From: Paenibacillus urinalis
GTDB lineage: Bacteria; Bacillota; Bacilli; Paenibacillales; Paenibacillaceae
Direction: 5' to 3'
NCBI RefSeq assembly: GCF_028747985.1
Contig: NZ_CP118108.1
Coordinates: 5,379,405 to 5,443,404, forward strand
DNA length: 64,000 nucleotides
A program made the translations under genes and the position numbers. The notes under the pieces are model-generated. The model saw nothing but the letters and a program-made list of their open reading frames with translations. It was not told the DNA's origin and did no database searches. Of the stretch, positions 1 to 12,185 are shown in pieces. Every line of letters begins with the position of its first letter. Within the stretch, counting starts at the first letter, position 1.

Positions 1-421
1 CTCGATATATTCCGCAACCTTCAGTGTGGTTCCAAGCAATCTGTAAGAAGGGGAAACCGTCTTTTGTTCCACCAGAGAGCTTTTGCCATCTGCCGGGTCG
101 AAAAACACCAGGAAGTGCCCCTTGGGGTGCCAAGAACGGCATTTCACGCTTCAGGACATGCGCCGAAACCTCACCAGGGTGTTCCTTCATCCATTTAAGA
201 ACTTTATGTTGATTTGGTGAAGCTTCACTAGCAAATTGCTTGAGAATTTCAATGTTACCAAGCTTTGCATTTGCTCTGTTTACACTTCCTTCAATTCCAC
301 CCTCGCCGTTTTGCGAATCACTGCGTTCATTTCGAAGCTGTTTAAGCCTCAAATCCAGTAACTGCCTGAGATTCTCCACTTCCCTTTCGTTGTCTAGATC
401 CACTTGAAATGTCGTTTGCAT
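1..421 (-). CDS. Hypothetical protein, 3' end outside window (partial)
   Basis: An open frame of 140 codons runs from an ATG at 421 down to base 1 without a stop, so the gene is cut by the window edge. It begins MQTTFQVDLDNEREVENLRQ, continues with a charged helical stretch (about residues 14-60) and then a segment that reads like a small DNA- or partner-binding domain (HKVLKWMKEHPGEVSAHVLK). A purine-rich GGGGGTAAGGG directly precedes the ATG, though it is very close to it. I do not recognise the family. The next gene, rlmH, is on the same strand 172 bp upstream, so this may be a separate accessory gene. Coding status is inferred from the uninterrupted frame and sensible amino-acid composition. 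Confidence 0.55.
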   Translation of the reverse strand, partial: MQTTFQVDLDNEREVENLRQLLDLRLKQLRNERSDSQNGEGGIEGSVNRANAKLGNIEILKQFASEASPNQHKVLKWMKEHPGEVSAHVLKREMPFLAPQGALPGVFRPGRWQKLSGGTKDGFPFLQIAWNHTEGCGIYR

Positions 422-593
422 GCCCTTACCCCCGGATTCAAAATGTCCTTCTAGTGTAATAGTAATTGATTTGAATGTTCCTGTCAATTTAAAACTTTCA
501 AATTAGTATATTTTGAACATCTGGAACATTTAGAATAGTGATTTACAACCCACGATATGATCTGCTCAGCAAGTGAAGATATGAAATTTCGCC

Positions 594-1073
594 CTACTTG
601 TGATACGGTTCACCCCGATTAATCTTCACCGCCCGATAAATCTGCTCCACTAGCACAAGCCGCATCAACTGATGGGGCAGAGTCATGCGCCCGAAGCTCA
701 GCTTCTGCTGCGCACGCTTCAGCACCGCATCGGACAGACCATGGCTCCCGCCAATCACAAATACAATGTGGCTTGTCCCGTACGTTCCGAGCTTGTCCAT
801 CTCGGCTGCGAGATCCTCTGAGCTCCATAGCTGGCCCCCGATCGCAAGTGCAATCACATGTGCTTCACTCTTCACATGCGCCAGAATACGCTCACCTTCA
901 CGTTCTTTGACGCCCCGTACTTCGGCATCACTCATATTGTCCGGCGCTTTCTCGCCAGGCACCTCAATGACTTGAAATTTTACATAAGGCCCTAACCGCT
1001 TCGCATACTCCTGAATGCCCTGCACTAAGTACTTCTCTTTTAATTTTCCTACGCCGATAATCTGAATCAACAT
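594..1073 (-). CDS. rlmH: 23S rRNA (pseudouridine1915-N3)-methyltransferase RlmH
   Basis: RlmH is a cytoplasmic SPOUT-fold enzyme that methylates N3 of pseudouridine 1915 in helix 69 of 23S rRNA, using S-adenosylmethionine. The 159-residue length is normal for the family. The C-terminal half has the conserved SAM-knot pattern: [17 protein letters not shown], then [10 protein letters not shown], then [23 protein letters not shown] and the typical ending NRGEPYHK. The ATG at 1073 has an AGGAGG Shine-Dalgarno sequence 9 bases upstream. In Bacillaceae this gene normally lies next to htrA and the CxxH/CxxC gene; here about 10 kb of accessory genes lies between. Confidence 0.97.
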   Translation of the reverse strand: MLIQIIGVGKLKEKYLVQGIQEYAKRLGPYVKFQVIEVPGEKAPDNMSDAEVRGVKEREGERILAHVKSEAHVIALAIGGQLWSSEDLAAEMDKLGTYGTSHIVFVIGGSHGLSDAVLKRAQQKLSFGRMTLPHQLMRLVLVEQIYRAVKINRGEPYHK

Positions 1074-1298
1074 GCTGTACTGCCTCCTGCTTGTATCTAA
1101 ACTTTTATTTATTTTAAAATTGTTAACTTACGTCACTATATTACTTACATTCTCCTTACTGGAGTGTACCATACCCTGCCTTCATCTAAATATAATTTTA
1201 CAGCTCGTCACAAATCATCCTGATTAGTTGTTATATAGCATATATAAACGTGACGAAAGGAGTCGATCTATCTGAATACCGGTCACTCACCCAATCCA

Positions 1299-1865
1299 AT
1301 GTCTAACCATATTGAGCAGATTGTCCAAGAGATTCAGCAAGGTGACATAGAGCAATTTCGCACGGTGATTCAGCAATTTCAAAGGCAGATCTATGTGTAC
1401 TGTAAATGTCTTCTTAACGATAAAGATCAGGCTGAGGATGCCGTCCAGGAAATCTTTATCAAGAGCTATCAAGACATGAACAGCTATTCCCCGACGGTAT
1501 CGTTTCAAGCCTGGCTCTACAAGATTGCATATAACCACTGCTTGAATCTCAACAAGAAAAAAGCCCGTGACCGTAAGTTCTTCCATACCTTAAAAGAGCT
1601 GTATCGCCCATCACTACAACATCATATTGACTCTTCATCTGAACTCCAAGATCTGCTCAATCCATTAACTATGGAGGAGAAGCACATCCTGCTGCTAAGA
1701 GCTGTTGAAGAATACACGTACGATGAAATAGCTGAGGTCATGGACTTAAAGCCTGCCACCATCCGCAAAAAGTACGAAAGGTTACGCAAGAAGCTCAAAA
1801 ACGAGCATCATGCTCAAGAAGGGGGTTATATCCATGAGTCCGCATTCCATAAATCAAGAGGATGA
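1299..1865 (+). CDS. RNA polymerase sigma factor, sigma-70 family, ECF-like
   Basis: A 188-residue regulator that should direct RNA polymerase to a small regulon. Region 2 is visible at about residues 15-90 (FQRQIYVYCKCLLNDKDQAEDAVQEIFIKSY, then SFQAWLYKIAYNHCLN) and the region 4 helix-turn-helix at about 130-170 (LLLRAVEEYTYDEIAEVMDLKPATIRKKYERLRKKL). The ATG at 1299 has no ribosome-binding site, but a strong AAGGAG at 1257-1262 lies 9 bases before an in-frame CTG at 1272. Translation may therefore begin there, adding nine residues. The gene overlaps the next frame by 32 bases, which suggests translational coupling to a membrane partner that probably restrains it. The target promoters are not known. 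Confidence 0.85.
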   Translation: MSNHIEQIVQEIQQGDIEQFRTVIQQFQRQIYVYCKCLLNDKDQAEDAVQEIFIKSYQDMNSYSPTVSFQAWLYKIAYNHCLNLNKKKARDRKFFHTLKELYRPSLQHHIDSSSELQDLLNPLTMEEKHILLLRAVEEYTYDEIAEVMDLKPATIRKKYERLRKKLKNEHHAQEGGYIHESAFHKSRG

Positions 1866-2970
1866 AATAAAACGTATCTCTGCGCAAGTTAGGGGGTTAA
1901 GCTTACATAAGGATTTTACGGAGCCCATCATGTCCGAGCTGTATATCCAGCAGCAGAAGCGACATCCAGTTAAGCACAACCACCTTAGCCGTATAAAAAA
2001 CCGTCACAAAACTTGGCTGCTTACCTCGCTTTCCACTGCTGCGGGGGTCATTCTAGTAGCAAGTCTATTCACATCCTCAAGCATGGCTGCTTCTCTACAG
2101 CAGATCCCTGTACTGCAGAGTATCTTTCGACTAGCAGGAGATCTCGGGCTCTACCGCGCAGCCAATGAGAACCTCTCCGATCATCCCAATGCAGTTGCAT
2201 CCACGGATGATATTACGGTTACCGTACCCGAGGTTGTATATGACGGGAACCGAGTATCGTTAAGCCTGATAAGAGCAGCTGGTAGTTCAGCTTCGATGTC
2301 ACTTCGAGATCAGATATCAGATATTGATATTTGGGTAGATGATGTAAATGTCCAAGCCTCAGAGAGCGGAAATCATATTCCTATCTTTTCTTTTCCTGGA
2401 GCAGACGATAACTCAGCCATCATTGAATTTGTCGATCTAAGTAATCAAGGCGGAGAGTCCTTCCCCGATCAATTTGAAATAACACTGCGCTTATCCATGA
2501 ACGGCTTCAAAGATCCATTATCCTTGTCGGTGCCTGTGACGATGACTAGTGGCGATCATATAGAGATTGAACCTAGTATTTCGAAGGATGATGGAAACCT
2601 TACCTTCAGTCTCAAGAAAATCGAGCTTACGCCAATTACAACGAACTTTACAACAGCGATCTCATTCCCAGAGGGGGTGGCCTATGACGAGAGAACGAAC
2701 GGCATAGCCTTTGATGTATTAGACGAGGAGGGTAATAAGCTCCAGATCCTTACAGGGAATGGGTACAACGAGGCTGGAAGTAACACATTTATATCTGAAA
2801 TGAGATACCACCCGTTTTCTGAAATTCCAGAGAGAATTATTCTGCGACCCTATAAGTATGTATATAGCGATTCAACAAAAACTACCTTTGCTAAGGACGA
2901 GGAAGGAAATATCCTCCTGGAGTATTTGCCTCAGCTCGATATTGAAATCTCACTTAAAGATTACCTATAG
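1834..2970 (+). CDS. DUF4179-like membrane protein, probable anti-sigma partner
   Basis: A 378-residue protein with a cytoplasmic N-terminus of about 60 residues (EIKRISAQVRGLSLHKDF), one transmembrane segment (WLLTSLSTAAGVILVASLFT) and a large extracytoplasmic beta-rich domain. The stretch after the membrane (GDLGLYRAANENLSDHPNAV, then ITVTVPEVVYDGNRVSLSL) resembles DUF4179 proteins, which are often encoded beside sigma factors. I chose the ATG at 1834 because AAGAAGGGGG lies just upstream; an earlier frame start at 1810 has no such site. It overlaps the end of the sigma gene. The role as anti-sigma factor is inferred from gene order and topology, not from a diagnostic motif. Confidence 0.75.
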   Translation: MSPHSINQEDEIKRISAQVRGLSLHKDFTEPIMSELYIQQQKRHPVKHNHLSRIKNRHKTWLLTSLSTAAGVILVASLFTSSSMAASLQQIPVLQSIFRLAGDLGLYRAANENLSDHPNAVASTDDITVTVPEVVYDGNRVSLSLIRAAGSSASMSLRDQISDIDIWVDDVNVQASESGNHIPIFSFPGADDNSAIIEFVDLSNQGGESFPDQFEITLRLSMNGFKDPLSLSVPVTMTSGDHIEIEPSISKDDGNLTFSLKKIELTPITTNFTTAISFPEGVAYDERTNGIAFDVLDEEGNKLQILTGNGYNEAGSNTFISEMRYHPFSEIPERIILRPYKYVYSDSTKTTFAKDEEGNILLEYLPQLDIEISLKDYL

Positions 2971-2979
2971 TACGTCGAA

Positions 2980-3009
2980 AAAGAGCGTATGATACAGCTT
3001 ACGCTCTTT
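2980..3009. terminator. Bidirectional Rho-independent terminator
   Basis: A perfect 10-bp stem (2980-2989 with 3000-3009, arm AAAGAGCGTA) with a 10-base loop lies between convergent genes. The arms end in A and T runs, so it can serve both the DUF4179-like gene and the histidine kinase. The minus-strand stop codon lies within the right arm. Confidence 0.75.
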
Positions 3010-4261
3010 CCTCATCGGGGGCCGAAGCCGGAATAATCAGCCGGAAGACGGTGCCCTGTCCTTTTTTACTATCCACTTCAATTCTGCCCTTCAGCTTGTT
3101 AATCGTGCTGTAGACCATGAGCATCCCAAGGCCCGTCCCCTCCTGCTTCGTGGAGTAATACGGCTTGCCCAGTCTGGACAACTCCTCTTTATCCATGCCT
3201 ACCCCTGTATCCTCGATACGAATAACAATGCTTCCTTTATGCTCCGAGATGTGAATGATCAGCTTGCCGCCGCCCTTTTCTTTCATCGACTCAATCGCAT
3301 TTTTATATAAATTAATCAGACATTGCTGCATCTGGTGCTGGTCGTAGTTTGTACTGAGTGAATTGTCAAAATGGGTCTCTACTTCGACATCATATATCAT
3401 CGCATACGGTAAAATAATATTCGTTGTATATTCCAGATCTTCGCTTAAGTCCGCGTACACCATGTTCTGTGACTGCGGCTTGGCGAAGGACAGGTAGTCG
3501 CTCACAATTTTCTCGGCTCGTTTCAGCTCTTCAAGCGACAGCTTAATATATCCCCGTTCCTTCTCTGTCATCGTCTCCGATTTACTAAGCAGCTGCAAGA
3601 AACCACTCGTGACGGTCAGCGGATTCCGGATTTCATGAGATACACTGGCTGCAAGCTCACTGACGACGTTCAATCGTTCAGACTGCAGCACGCGATCCCG
3701 ATAATGGACATTGGCTATCATTTTTTCAATCAGAAGCATCGTAATTACCATGAAGACGGTATATGTCGTCAGCGCATGTCCAGCCAGGATCCAGAAGGTA
3801 TGATCCACTTGCTCAATCACAATGATTAAGGTGATCAAGTACCAGATCATCGTCACCAAAGCCGCTGCCGCCGCACCTGCAATGCGTCTTTTAGGCGTCA
3901 ATCCCAGAAATCTTCTGCTATACATGGGAGTCGCTATAAATATACTGGTTGCAAATAGAACGGCCGGTAAGACTCCTTCTCCACCAACATACAATCTGCA
4001 CACGATGAGCGCCACATATAGCGGGAAGCTGCAGCGATATCCTCCAAACAAAGCAACGAGTAGAAAAGGAATATACCTCAGATCAAATGTATACCCATAC
4101 TCCAATCTGAAAGGCATCAGCATACACAGACACATCGCCGCAGCGGATAATAAGACCATCACTTTTTTATTGTAAGCGAGCGGTTTATTTTCAAAGAAGA
4201 TCAGGAAAATAACGACCGGAAAAAGCAAAATCAAAAAGTTTAACAACAGCGTTTCGAGCAA
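2999..4261 (-). CDS. Membrane sensor histidine kinase, KinB-like (5TMR-LYT sensor)
   Basis: A 420-residue sensor kinase. The first 190 residues form five to six hydrophobic segments with the 5TMR-LYT pattern (DLRYIPFLLVALFGG and following) seen in KinB and LytS-type sensors. A HisKA segment with phosphoacceptor His follows at about 205 (ELAASVSHEIRNPLTVTSGF), then an HATPase domain with the N box (LINLYKNAIESM), G1 (DTGVGMD) and G2 (GTGLGM). Start is TTG at 4261, with AAAGGAAG 8 bases upstream. There is no response regulator beside it, which fits an orphan sporulation-type kinase feeding a phosphorelay, but that is inference from the KinB resemblance. Its signal is unknown. Confidence 0.85.
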   Translation of the reverse strand: MLETLLLNFLILLFPVVIFLIFFENKPLAYNKKVMVLLSAAAMCLCMLMPFRLEYGYTFDLRYIPFLLVALFGGYRCSFPLYVALIVCRLYVGGEGVLPAVLFATSIFIATPMYSRRFLGLTPKRRIAGAAAAALVTMIWYLITLIIVIEQVDHTFWILAGHALTTYTVFMVITMLLIEKMIANVHYRDRVLQSERLNVVSELAASVSHEIRNPLTVTSGFLQLLSKSETMTEKERGYIKLSLEELKRAEKIVSDYLSFAKPQSQNMVYADLSEDLEYTTNIILPYAMIYDVEVETHFDNSLSTNYDQHQMQQCLINLYKNAIESMKEKGGGKLIIHISEHKGSIVIRIEDTGVGMDKEELSRLGKPYYSTKQEGTGLGMLMVYSTINKLKGRIEVDSKKGQGTVFRLIIPASAPDEERA

Positions 4262-4382
4262 AGGGGCTACTTCCTTTCATCGGTATAGCATGTCTATGTT
4301 ATATTTGAATATATTACTCCAATTACTCCTTCCAAGTAAATTAAACTCATTATTTAAATATTAGGGAAATTATACAAAAATA

Positions 4383-4417
4383 AAGCCAGATCTCCTCATC
4401 GTGAGGAAATCTGGCTT
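4383..4417 (-). terminator. Terminator of the GH3 gene
   Basis: Hairpin with 16-base arms (4383-4398 and 4402-4417) and one mismatch, three-base loop, followed on the minus strand by a T-rich stretch. It lies 12 bp past the stop codon of the GH3 glycosidase and separates it from the kinase gene. Confidence 0.85.
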
Positions 4418-4428
4418 ATGCATTTTAT

Positions 4429-7332
4429 TTATTGAAATTGAATCGTACTTAGAGATGCCTTACCGCTCAGCACGATGTATACGTCTTGACGCCCGCTCAC
4501 GCCTTCTACTGTCACCGTGTAATCACGCCATCCTTGTGCTCCCGTGGACTCAAGCTCTACGCTTCCTGCCACCGGGCCTTCCGGACCTTGCAGACGAAGC
4601 TCGGCGGTTGCCGCCGTTTGGGCTGCTGCACGCAGGGTTACACTGCTTACACCTTCACCAAATTCAGCGTCCTGGAACACGATCCAGCCGGACTGCTCCT
4701 TCACTTCAACCGCACTGCCGCCTTCATGGCATTCTCCGATCAGTACACCTTCGTAATCGTCATAGTTGATCGCTTTTACAGGCTGCTTCAGATCACGCGG
4801 TGGAATGACTTCACCTTCTACCTTCAGCTCCGTATTCACTCGCAGATCCGCAGACGAAGCCCCTGCCATGAACATATAGCTGCCGCTCTCGATACAGAAG
4901 CGCTCACGGGTTACGTCCCAGATCGCCAGCTCGCTCAGCGGAAGCTTGAAGCTTACATCGGCAGATTCACCAGGCTGCAGCTGCACACGCTCGAACGCAT
5001 GCAATTGCTTCAGTGGACGCTTCACACGAGACTGCTCTGCATGTCCATACAGCTGCACGACTTCTTCTCCTGCACGTGCTCCTGTATTCGTAATGCGAAC
5101 AGTAATGCCTACTTCACGATCCTGATCTGTTGATACTATATTCGTATCCAGGCTGATTCCGTCATAACGGAAGGAGCTGTAGGATAGACCGTGTCCGAAT
5201 GGATACAGCACATCACCCTGGAAGTATTGATACGTACGATCTCCCTTGATCACATCGTAATCCATAAATTCAGGAAGCTGATCTGTCGACTTGTACCATG
5301 TCATGTTCAGACGTCCCGCTGGATTCACATCACCGAAGAGAACATCGGCTACTGCATTTCCGAGCTCTTGACCTGCATGGGTCGTGTACACAATCGCTGG
5401 AACATGCTCATCTGTCCAATTCAGAGCATAAGGATAGCTGCCCACAACAACAACGATCGTATTCGGGTTGACGGATAGAACTTCCTTGATCAGCTGCTCT
5501 TGAGAGGCTGGAAGTGTAATGTCCGGACGGTCAATCGTTTCTTTACCGTTAATGAGCGGATGGTTACCGACAAATACAACGGCAAGGTCTGCATCGGCTG
5601 CAGTCTCCTTCGCTGTTGCGAACTTATCGGTCACCGTCTCCACCTCGAAGATGTCAGCGCTGATCTTCTCTTCTCCGCCTGCTACCGAAGCGGCGCCGGA
5701 TACATTAATCTCGTTCGCAGTCTCTTCCGCACGGCCTGTTCCCACGAGCAACTCACCGCTGTCTTTGTTCACGGTAACCGGTGTGTCGTTCCATGTGGAG
5801 AAGGTAACCTGCTTGGCATTCTCTCCTTCAGGACGAACAAGGAAGACCTCCTTGGTGAACCATTCCCAGATCTGATCTGCAGATGCCTTCAAAATTCGAT
5901 CATCTGTGGTCAGATACAGACCGTTGTCCTCTGCAATGATCGTGTGGCTGTCCCAGCCCCAATCGGTCATTTCGAAGATGGCTGCTTGATCAGCCGCTTC
6001 ACCCGCAGCAGCCAGAGAGGACTGATCCTCTTTGCGCACCTGCACATAACGACCGTTTTCTTTTGATTTCAGCTTCACCCGGTCTGTACCGCCAGCAAAC
6101 GCCGTCTCACCGCCATGGCTGCTCAGCTTGTCCTGAATACCTTGGAGCGGAGTAACCGCGTAAGGCAGCGAGCCGCTGTACCAGTCACGATATACCGTAC
6201 CGCCAAGCGGGCCAATAACGGCAACCTTCTTCAGCTTATCTGCCTGTAGCGGCAGTATGTTTCCTTCGTTCTTGAGCAGAACAACCGCTTTGCCCGCTGC
6301 TTCTCTCGACAGCTTGGCATGCTCTGGATGCATAATGACCGACTCATCGATCGCCGCATACGGGTTGCCTTCCTCTGGATCGAATTCACCAAGACGGAAG
6401 CGAACACGGAACGTATTGCGGAGTGCAACATCCAGATCGCTCTCACTGAGGAGTCCTTCCTCTAATGCTTCACGAAGCGACTGCTTAATGAGCTCGCCAT
6501 CATCTGTAATACTGTCAATGCCGCCTTCCTTAACGGAACGAGCAACAGCCTCTTTGTAAGTCTCCAGGTAGCCATGATCACGGACCGTACCGGATACGTC
6601 AAACGCATCGCTGACAACAAATCCGTCCATGCCCCATTCCTGCTTCACAATCGCGTTAACATCCGGGCTAAGGTTAGCTGGAACGCCGTTGATGGCATTA
6701 TACGCTGTCATCATGGACTGAGCGCCGCCCTCTTTAAACGGAATCTCAAACGCTTTCAAATAATACTCACGCATATTACGCGGATCAATACTGACTGATG
6801 CATCGCCGCGGCCAACCTCGTTATTGTTCGCGATAAAGTGCTTCAGTGTCGCAATCGCTTTCATATACTTCGGATGATCACCCTGCATTCCCTTAACCAG
6901 AGCGGATGCGAGTTTACCGGCGAGTACCGGATCTTCACCGTAAGCTTCCTCTGTACGGCCCCAACGAGGATCGCGTTCCATATCGACCGTCGGTGCCCAT
7001 AAGGTCAGACCTTTGATCTCCGGATTCTTTTTGTAGAAGCCCCGCGCTTCGTCACCGATTGCGCTTCCAATTCGCTGCATGAGTTCTGTGTCCCACGTAC
7101 ATCCGAGACCGATCGGCTGTGGATACCCAGTTGCTTCACCAAGCCAAGCCATACCGTGAGCCGCTTCTGTACCATGCTTATAAGCCTTAACACCAAGGCG
7201 TTCTACTGCCGTTTGATATTGAATCATAAGTCCCACTTTTTCTTCCAAAGTGAAGCGAGAAACCAAGTCATTTACCCGTTCTTCAAGTGGAAGGGAAGTG
7301 TTCTGGAATGGATATTGTGTTGTACTCGACAT
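4429..7332 (-). CDS. Glycoside hydrolase family 3 beta-glycosidase with C-terminal CBM6-like module
   Basis: A 967-residue GH3 enzyme, probably a beta-glucosidase or beta-xylosidase releasing sugars from the non-reducing end of oligosaccharides. The N-terminal barrel has ERDPRWGRTEEAYGEDP (119-135), KHF (164-166) and the nucleophile Asp242 in VVSDAFDV. The C-terminal alpha/beta domain begins near 350 and is interrupted at about 420-560 by an extra segment (KSKENGRYVQVRK and following) resembling a beta-trefoil. A fibronectin-like domain then follows (FGHGLSYSSF onward). The last 130 residues look like CBM6 (SGWIVFQDAEFGEGVSSVTLR). There is no signal peptide, so it probably acts inside the cell on imported oligosaccharides. 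The ATG has GGAGGATTCAAT before it. The exact substrate cannot be told from sequence. Confidence 0.92.
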   Translation of the reverse strand: MSSTTQYPFQNTSLPLEERVNDLVSRFTLEEKVGLMIQYQTAVERLGVKAYKHGTEAAHGMAWLGEATGYPQPIGLGCTWDTELMQRIGSAIGDEARGFYKKNPEIKGLTLWAPTVDMERDPRWGRTEEAYGEDPVLAGKLASALVKGMQGDHPKYMKAIATLKHFIANNNEVGRGDASVSIDPRNMREYYLKAFEIPFKEGGAQSMMTAYNAINGVPANLSPDVNAIVKQEWGMDGFVVSDAFDVSGTVRDHGYLETYKEAVARSVKEGGIDSITDDGELIKQSLREALEEGLLSESDLDVALRNTFRVRFRLGEFDPEEGNPYAAIDESVIMHPEHAKLSREAAGKAVVLLKNEGNILPLQADKLKKVAVIGPLGGTVYRDWYSGSLPYAVTPLQGIQDKLSSHGGETAFAGGTDRVKLKSKENGRYVQVRKEDQSSLAAAGEAADQAAIFEMTDWGWDSHTIIAEDNGLYLTTDDRILKASADQIWEWFTKEVFLVRPEGENAKQVTFSTWNDTPVTVNKDSGELLVGTGRAEETANEINVSGAASVAGGEEKISADIFEVETVTDKFATAKETAADADLAVVFVGNHPLINGKETIDRPDITLPASQEQLIKEVLSVNPNTIVVVVGSYPYALNWTDEHVPAIVYTTHAGQELGNAVADVLFGDVNPAGRLNMTWYKSTDQLPEFMDYDVIKGDRTYQYFQGDVLYPFGHGLSYSSFRYDGISLDTNIVSTDQDREVGITVRITNTGARAGEEVVQLYGHAEQSRVKRPLKQLHAFERVQLQPGESADVSFKLPLSELAIWDVTRERFCIESGSYMFMAGASSADLRVNTELKVEGEVIPPRDLKQPVKAINYDDYEGVLIGECHEGGSAVEVKEQSGWIVFQDAEFGEGVSSVTLRAAAQTAATAELRLQGPEGPVAGSVELESTGAQGWRDYTVTVEGVSGRQDVYIVLSGKASLSTIQFQ

Positions 7333-7427
7333 ATTGAATCCTCCTTCGGGTAGACTCCCTCAAGCGTATTTTATGACATATCCGATATAGGGGCTACCCG
7401 AAAAATTAGAGGCGTTTTCATAGAATA

Positions 7428-10649
<3,222 letters not shown>

Positions 10650-10725
10650 TCAATCATCCCCCATCATTTATCCCAATAAAATAAAAGCACACTCATGCTG
10701 ATCCTAGTAATTAATCTATCGAATA

Positions 10726-10755
10726 TATGTAAGCGCTTTACAAATACTATATCAA
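10726..10755 (-). promoter_or_regulatory. Putative galactanase promoter with an overlapping cre-like site
   Basis: On the minus strand TTGATA (10750-10755) and TACATA (10726-10731) are separated by 18 bases. The spacer and -10 region contain TGTAAAGCGCTTACA (minus strand; 10728-10742), close to the CcpA cre consensus but with one extra base. This layout would give glucose repression of galactan use. CcpA control is inference from the motif. Confidence 0.5.
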
Positions 10756-10841
10756 TGGGGGCGCGGGGCGTGAACGGATAATAAATGAACATTTCGTGTG
10801 CTAAAGCAACTACTTTGGCACAAGGCTCTATAAAACACAAA

Positions 10842-10863
10842 AAGAGCGCATTAATACGCTCTT
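10842..10863 (-). terminator. Terminator of the CxxH/CxxC gene
   Basis: AAGAGCG/CGCTCTT stem (10842-10848 with 10857-10863), 8-base loop, followed on the minus strand by TTTTTG. It lies 45 bp past the yyzF stop codon. Confidence 0.75.
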
Positions 10864-10907
10864 CTCCCATCCCTATATTGAACATCAAGCTCTAGCTTCC
10901 TACGATG

Positions 10908-11075
10908 CTACACGACCAGAAATTCCGCATTGTTGTCGCATTCGGAGCATTTCACCGGCGGATCCCAATCCGAGAATTCGGTTTCCTTCAGATCGACAAT
11001 ATCCGGTGCGTCCTCGAACTCATCGACGAACAAATCAATGGCATGCTCCACATGCTCTTTACATACGGTGTACAT
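10908..11075 (-). CDS. yyzF: CxxH/CxxC microprotein (YyzF / BA_5709 family)
   Basis: A 55-residue protein, MYTVCKEHVEHAIDLFVDEF and onward, ending VKCSECDNNAEFLVV. The CKEH near the N-terminus and CSEC near the C-terminus are the two signature pairs of the CxxH/CxxC family, which could together bind one metal ion. The family is small, uncharacterised and typically found near rlmH and htrA in Firmicutes, as it is here. The ATG at 11075 is preceded by AAAGGA about 11 bases upstream. The middle is strongly acidic. Function is unknown. Confidence 0.88.
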   Translation of the reverse strand: MYTVCKEHVEHAIDLFVDEFEDAPDIVDLKETEFSDWDPPVKCSECDNNAEFLVV

Positions 11076-11376
11076 TCATTCAAGCATCCTTTCTGTCTTG
11101 AGGCCTTTCTTATATGGGGTCATCCTCTGTCTTCATGCAATGCATGAATTAATAACCCCTTCTCCTGTTCTACCATACCTGTCCTAGAAAATAAACCCTT
11201 AATCCCTTCAAATCCTGTTTTCGTGTTGAAGAGAAATGATCCTTCCTATCCTTATCTTGTCCCACAGGGAACCTTAATTATAAGTTTAAAATAAAAATTC
11301 TATGTGAACTGAAGAACTTGTGATTGGCAAACAAGTTATATACAAATAATTATCCTCATATCACACAGATAAAAAA
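11076..11376. other. Intergenic stretch upstream of yyzF, no gene seen
   Basis: About 300 bp, AT-rich toward 11280-11376. It should hold the yyzF promoter on the minus strand, but I could not pick a convincing -35/-10 pair. No RNA gene or conserved ORF was recognised. Confidence 0.4.
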
Positions 11377-11407
11377 AACATGGAGTGCCTGAACGCTCCA
11401 TGTTTTT
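11377..11407 (-). terminator. Terminator of the SUKH gene (possibly bidirectional)
   Basis: A long hairpin, AAAACATGGAGTG pairing with CGCTCCATGTTTT (one G-T pair) around a short loop, with A and T tracts on both flanks. It abuts the stop codon of the SMI1/KNR4 gene. Confidence 0.8.
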
Positions 11408-11951
11408 AATCTACATTAAATTTCATTATCGCGGTACTTTCATCTTTGTACACCTTCCAAAAAGGAAAGCCATAGGTACTAATAAACTTATCAAAAAAGG
11501 TCAATATATTATCATCACTTAGTAACCACATATAGTCATCCCCTATAGCGGAGGTTACGAATAACTTGTACCCATCTTCATTAACCTGAAGCAAAATATG
11601 TGTATATGATCCTGCAGCAGTAGCAATGACTAGCATGTTAGACGGGTAGAAATCCTCAAATACAAAATAAAAATCCATTACATCTTTACATGAGCAAATT
11701 GCACATTCTGCATTGCCAAATCGTAGTCCATCAACAAGCATTAAGAAGCGTTTATACTCATTAGGTAAAATTAATCCACATTCTCTTTCAATCCAAGCTA
11801 TTTCAGAGCTGGGAGCAGGCGGATTCAGTTTAAAGAAATAATCGACTACAACACCCAAATGATAGATTTTCGATTCATCTTTGCTGAACTTTCTGAGCAT
11901 ATCAATCAAAGACTCAATGGTTAAGGCTGGGAAAAATTCTTCTTCATTCAT
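11406..11951 (-). CDS. SMI1/KNR4 (SUKH) family protein
   Basis: A 181-residue protein with the SUKH fold pattern: an entry motif PAPSSEIAWIERECGLILPNEYKRFL at about 50-77, then LMLVDGLRFG, and later an acidic beta-rich segment (LVIATAAGSYTHILLQVNEDG). Many family members are immunity proteins against contact-dependent or polymorphic toxins; others have no known role. No toxin gene is adjacent, so it could be an orphan immunity gene. It sits in an accessory insert between yyzF and htrA, and its base composition is clearly more AT-rich than the neighbouring core genes, which suggests acquisition by transfer. Confidence 0.75.
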   Translation of the reverse strand: MNEEEFFPALTIESLIDMLRKFSKDESKIYHLGVVVDYFFKLNPPAPSSEIAWIERECGLILPNEYKRFLMLVDGLRFGNAECAICSCKDVMDFYFVFEDFYPSNMLVIATAAGSYTHILLQVNEDGYKLFVTSAIGDDYMWLLSDDNILTFFDKFISTYGFPFWKVYKDESTAIMKFNVD

Positions 11952-12185
11952 AGTTTTATCACTACCTCCCTGTGTATATATGTAGTAATCGTGGAACCAG
12001 GCTTGCTTGTTACACCTGGATGTTCTATTGTATCAAGTTAGGCCATTGAATATTTTCAGCTAACACAATTATATCAATGACCATCCATATATGTAATTAT
12101 TTTCAATAATCACATCTTTCAATGTGATATAGTAGGCAGTATACATAAGGAGGGAAACCCTATCCATTCCGATCTTAATTCTCTC

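Noticed and set aside
10664..10888. Minus-strand 74-codon frame between galactanase and yyzF
   Set aside because: It spans the cre-like promoter and the yyzF terminator, and has no ribosome-binding site.
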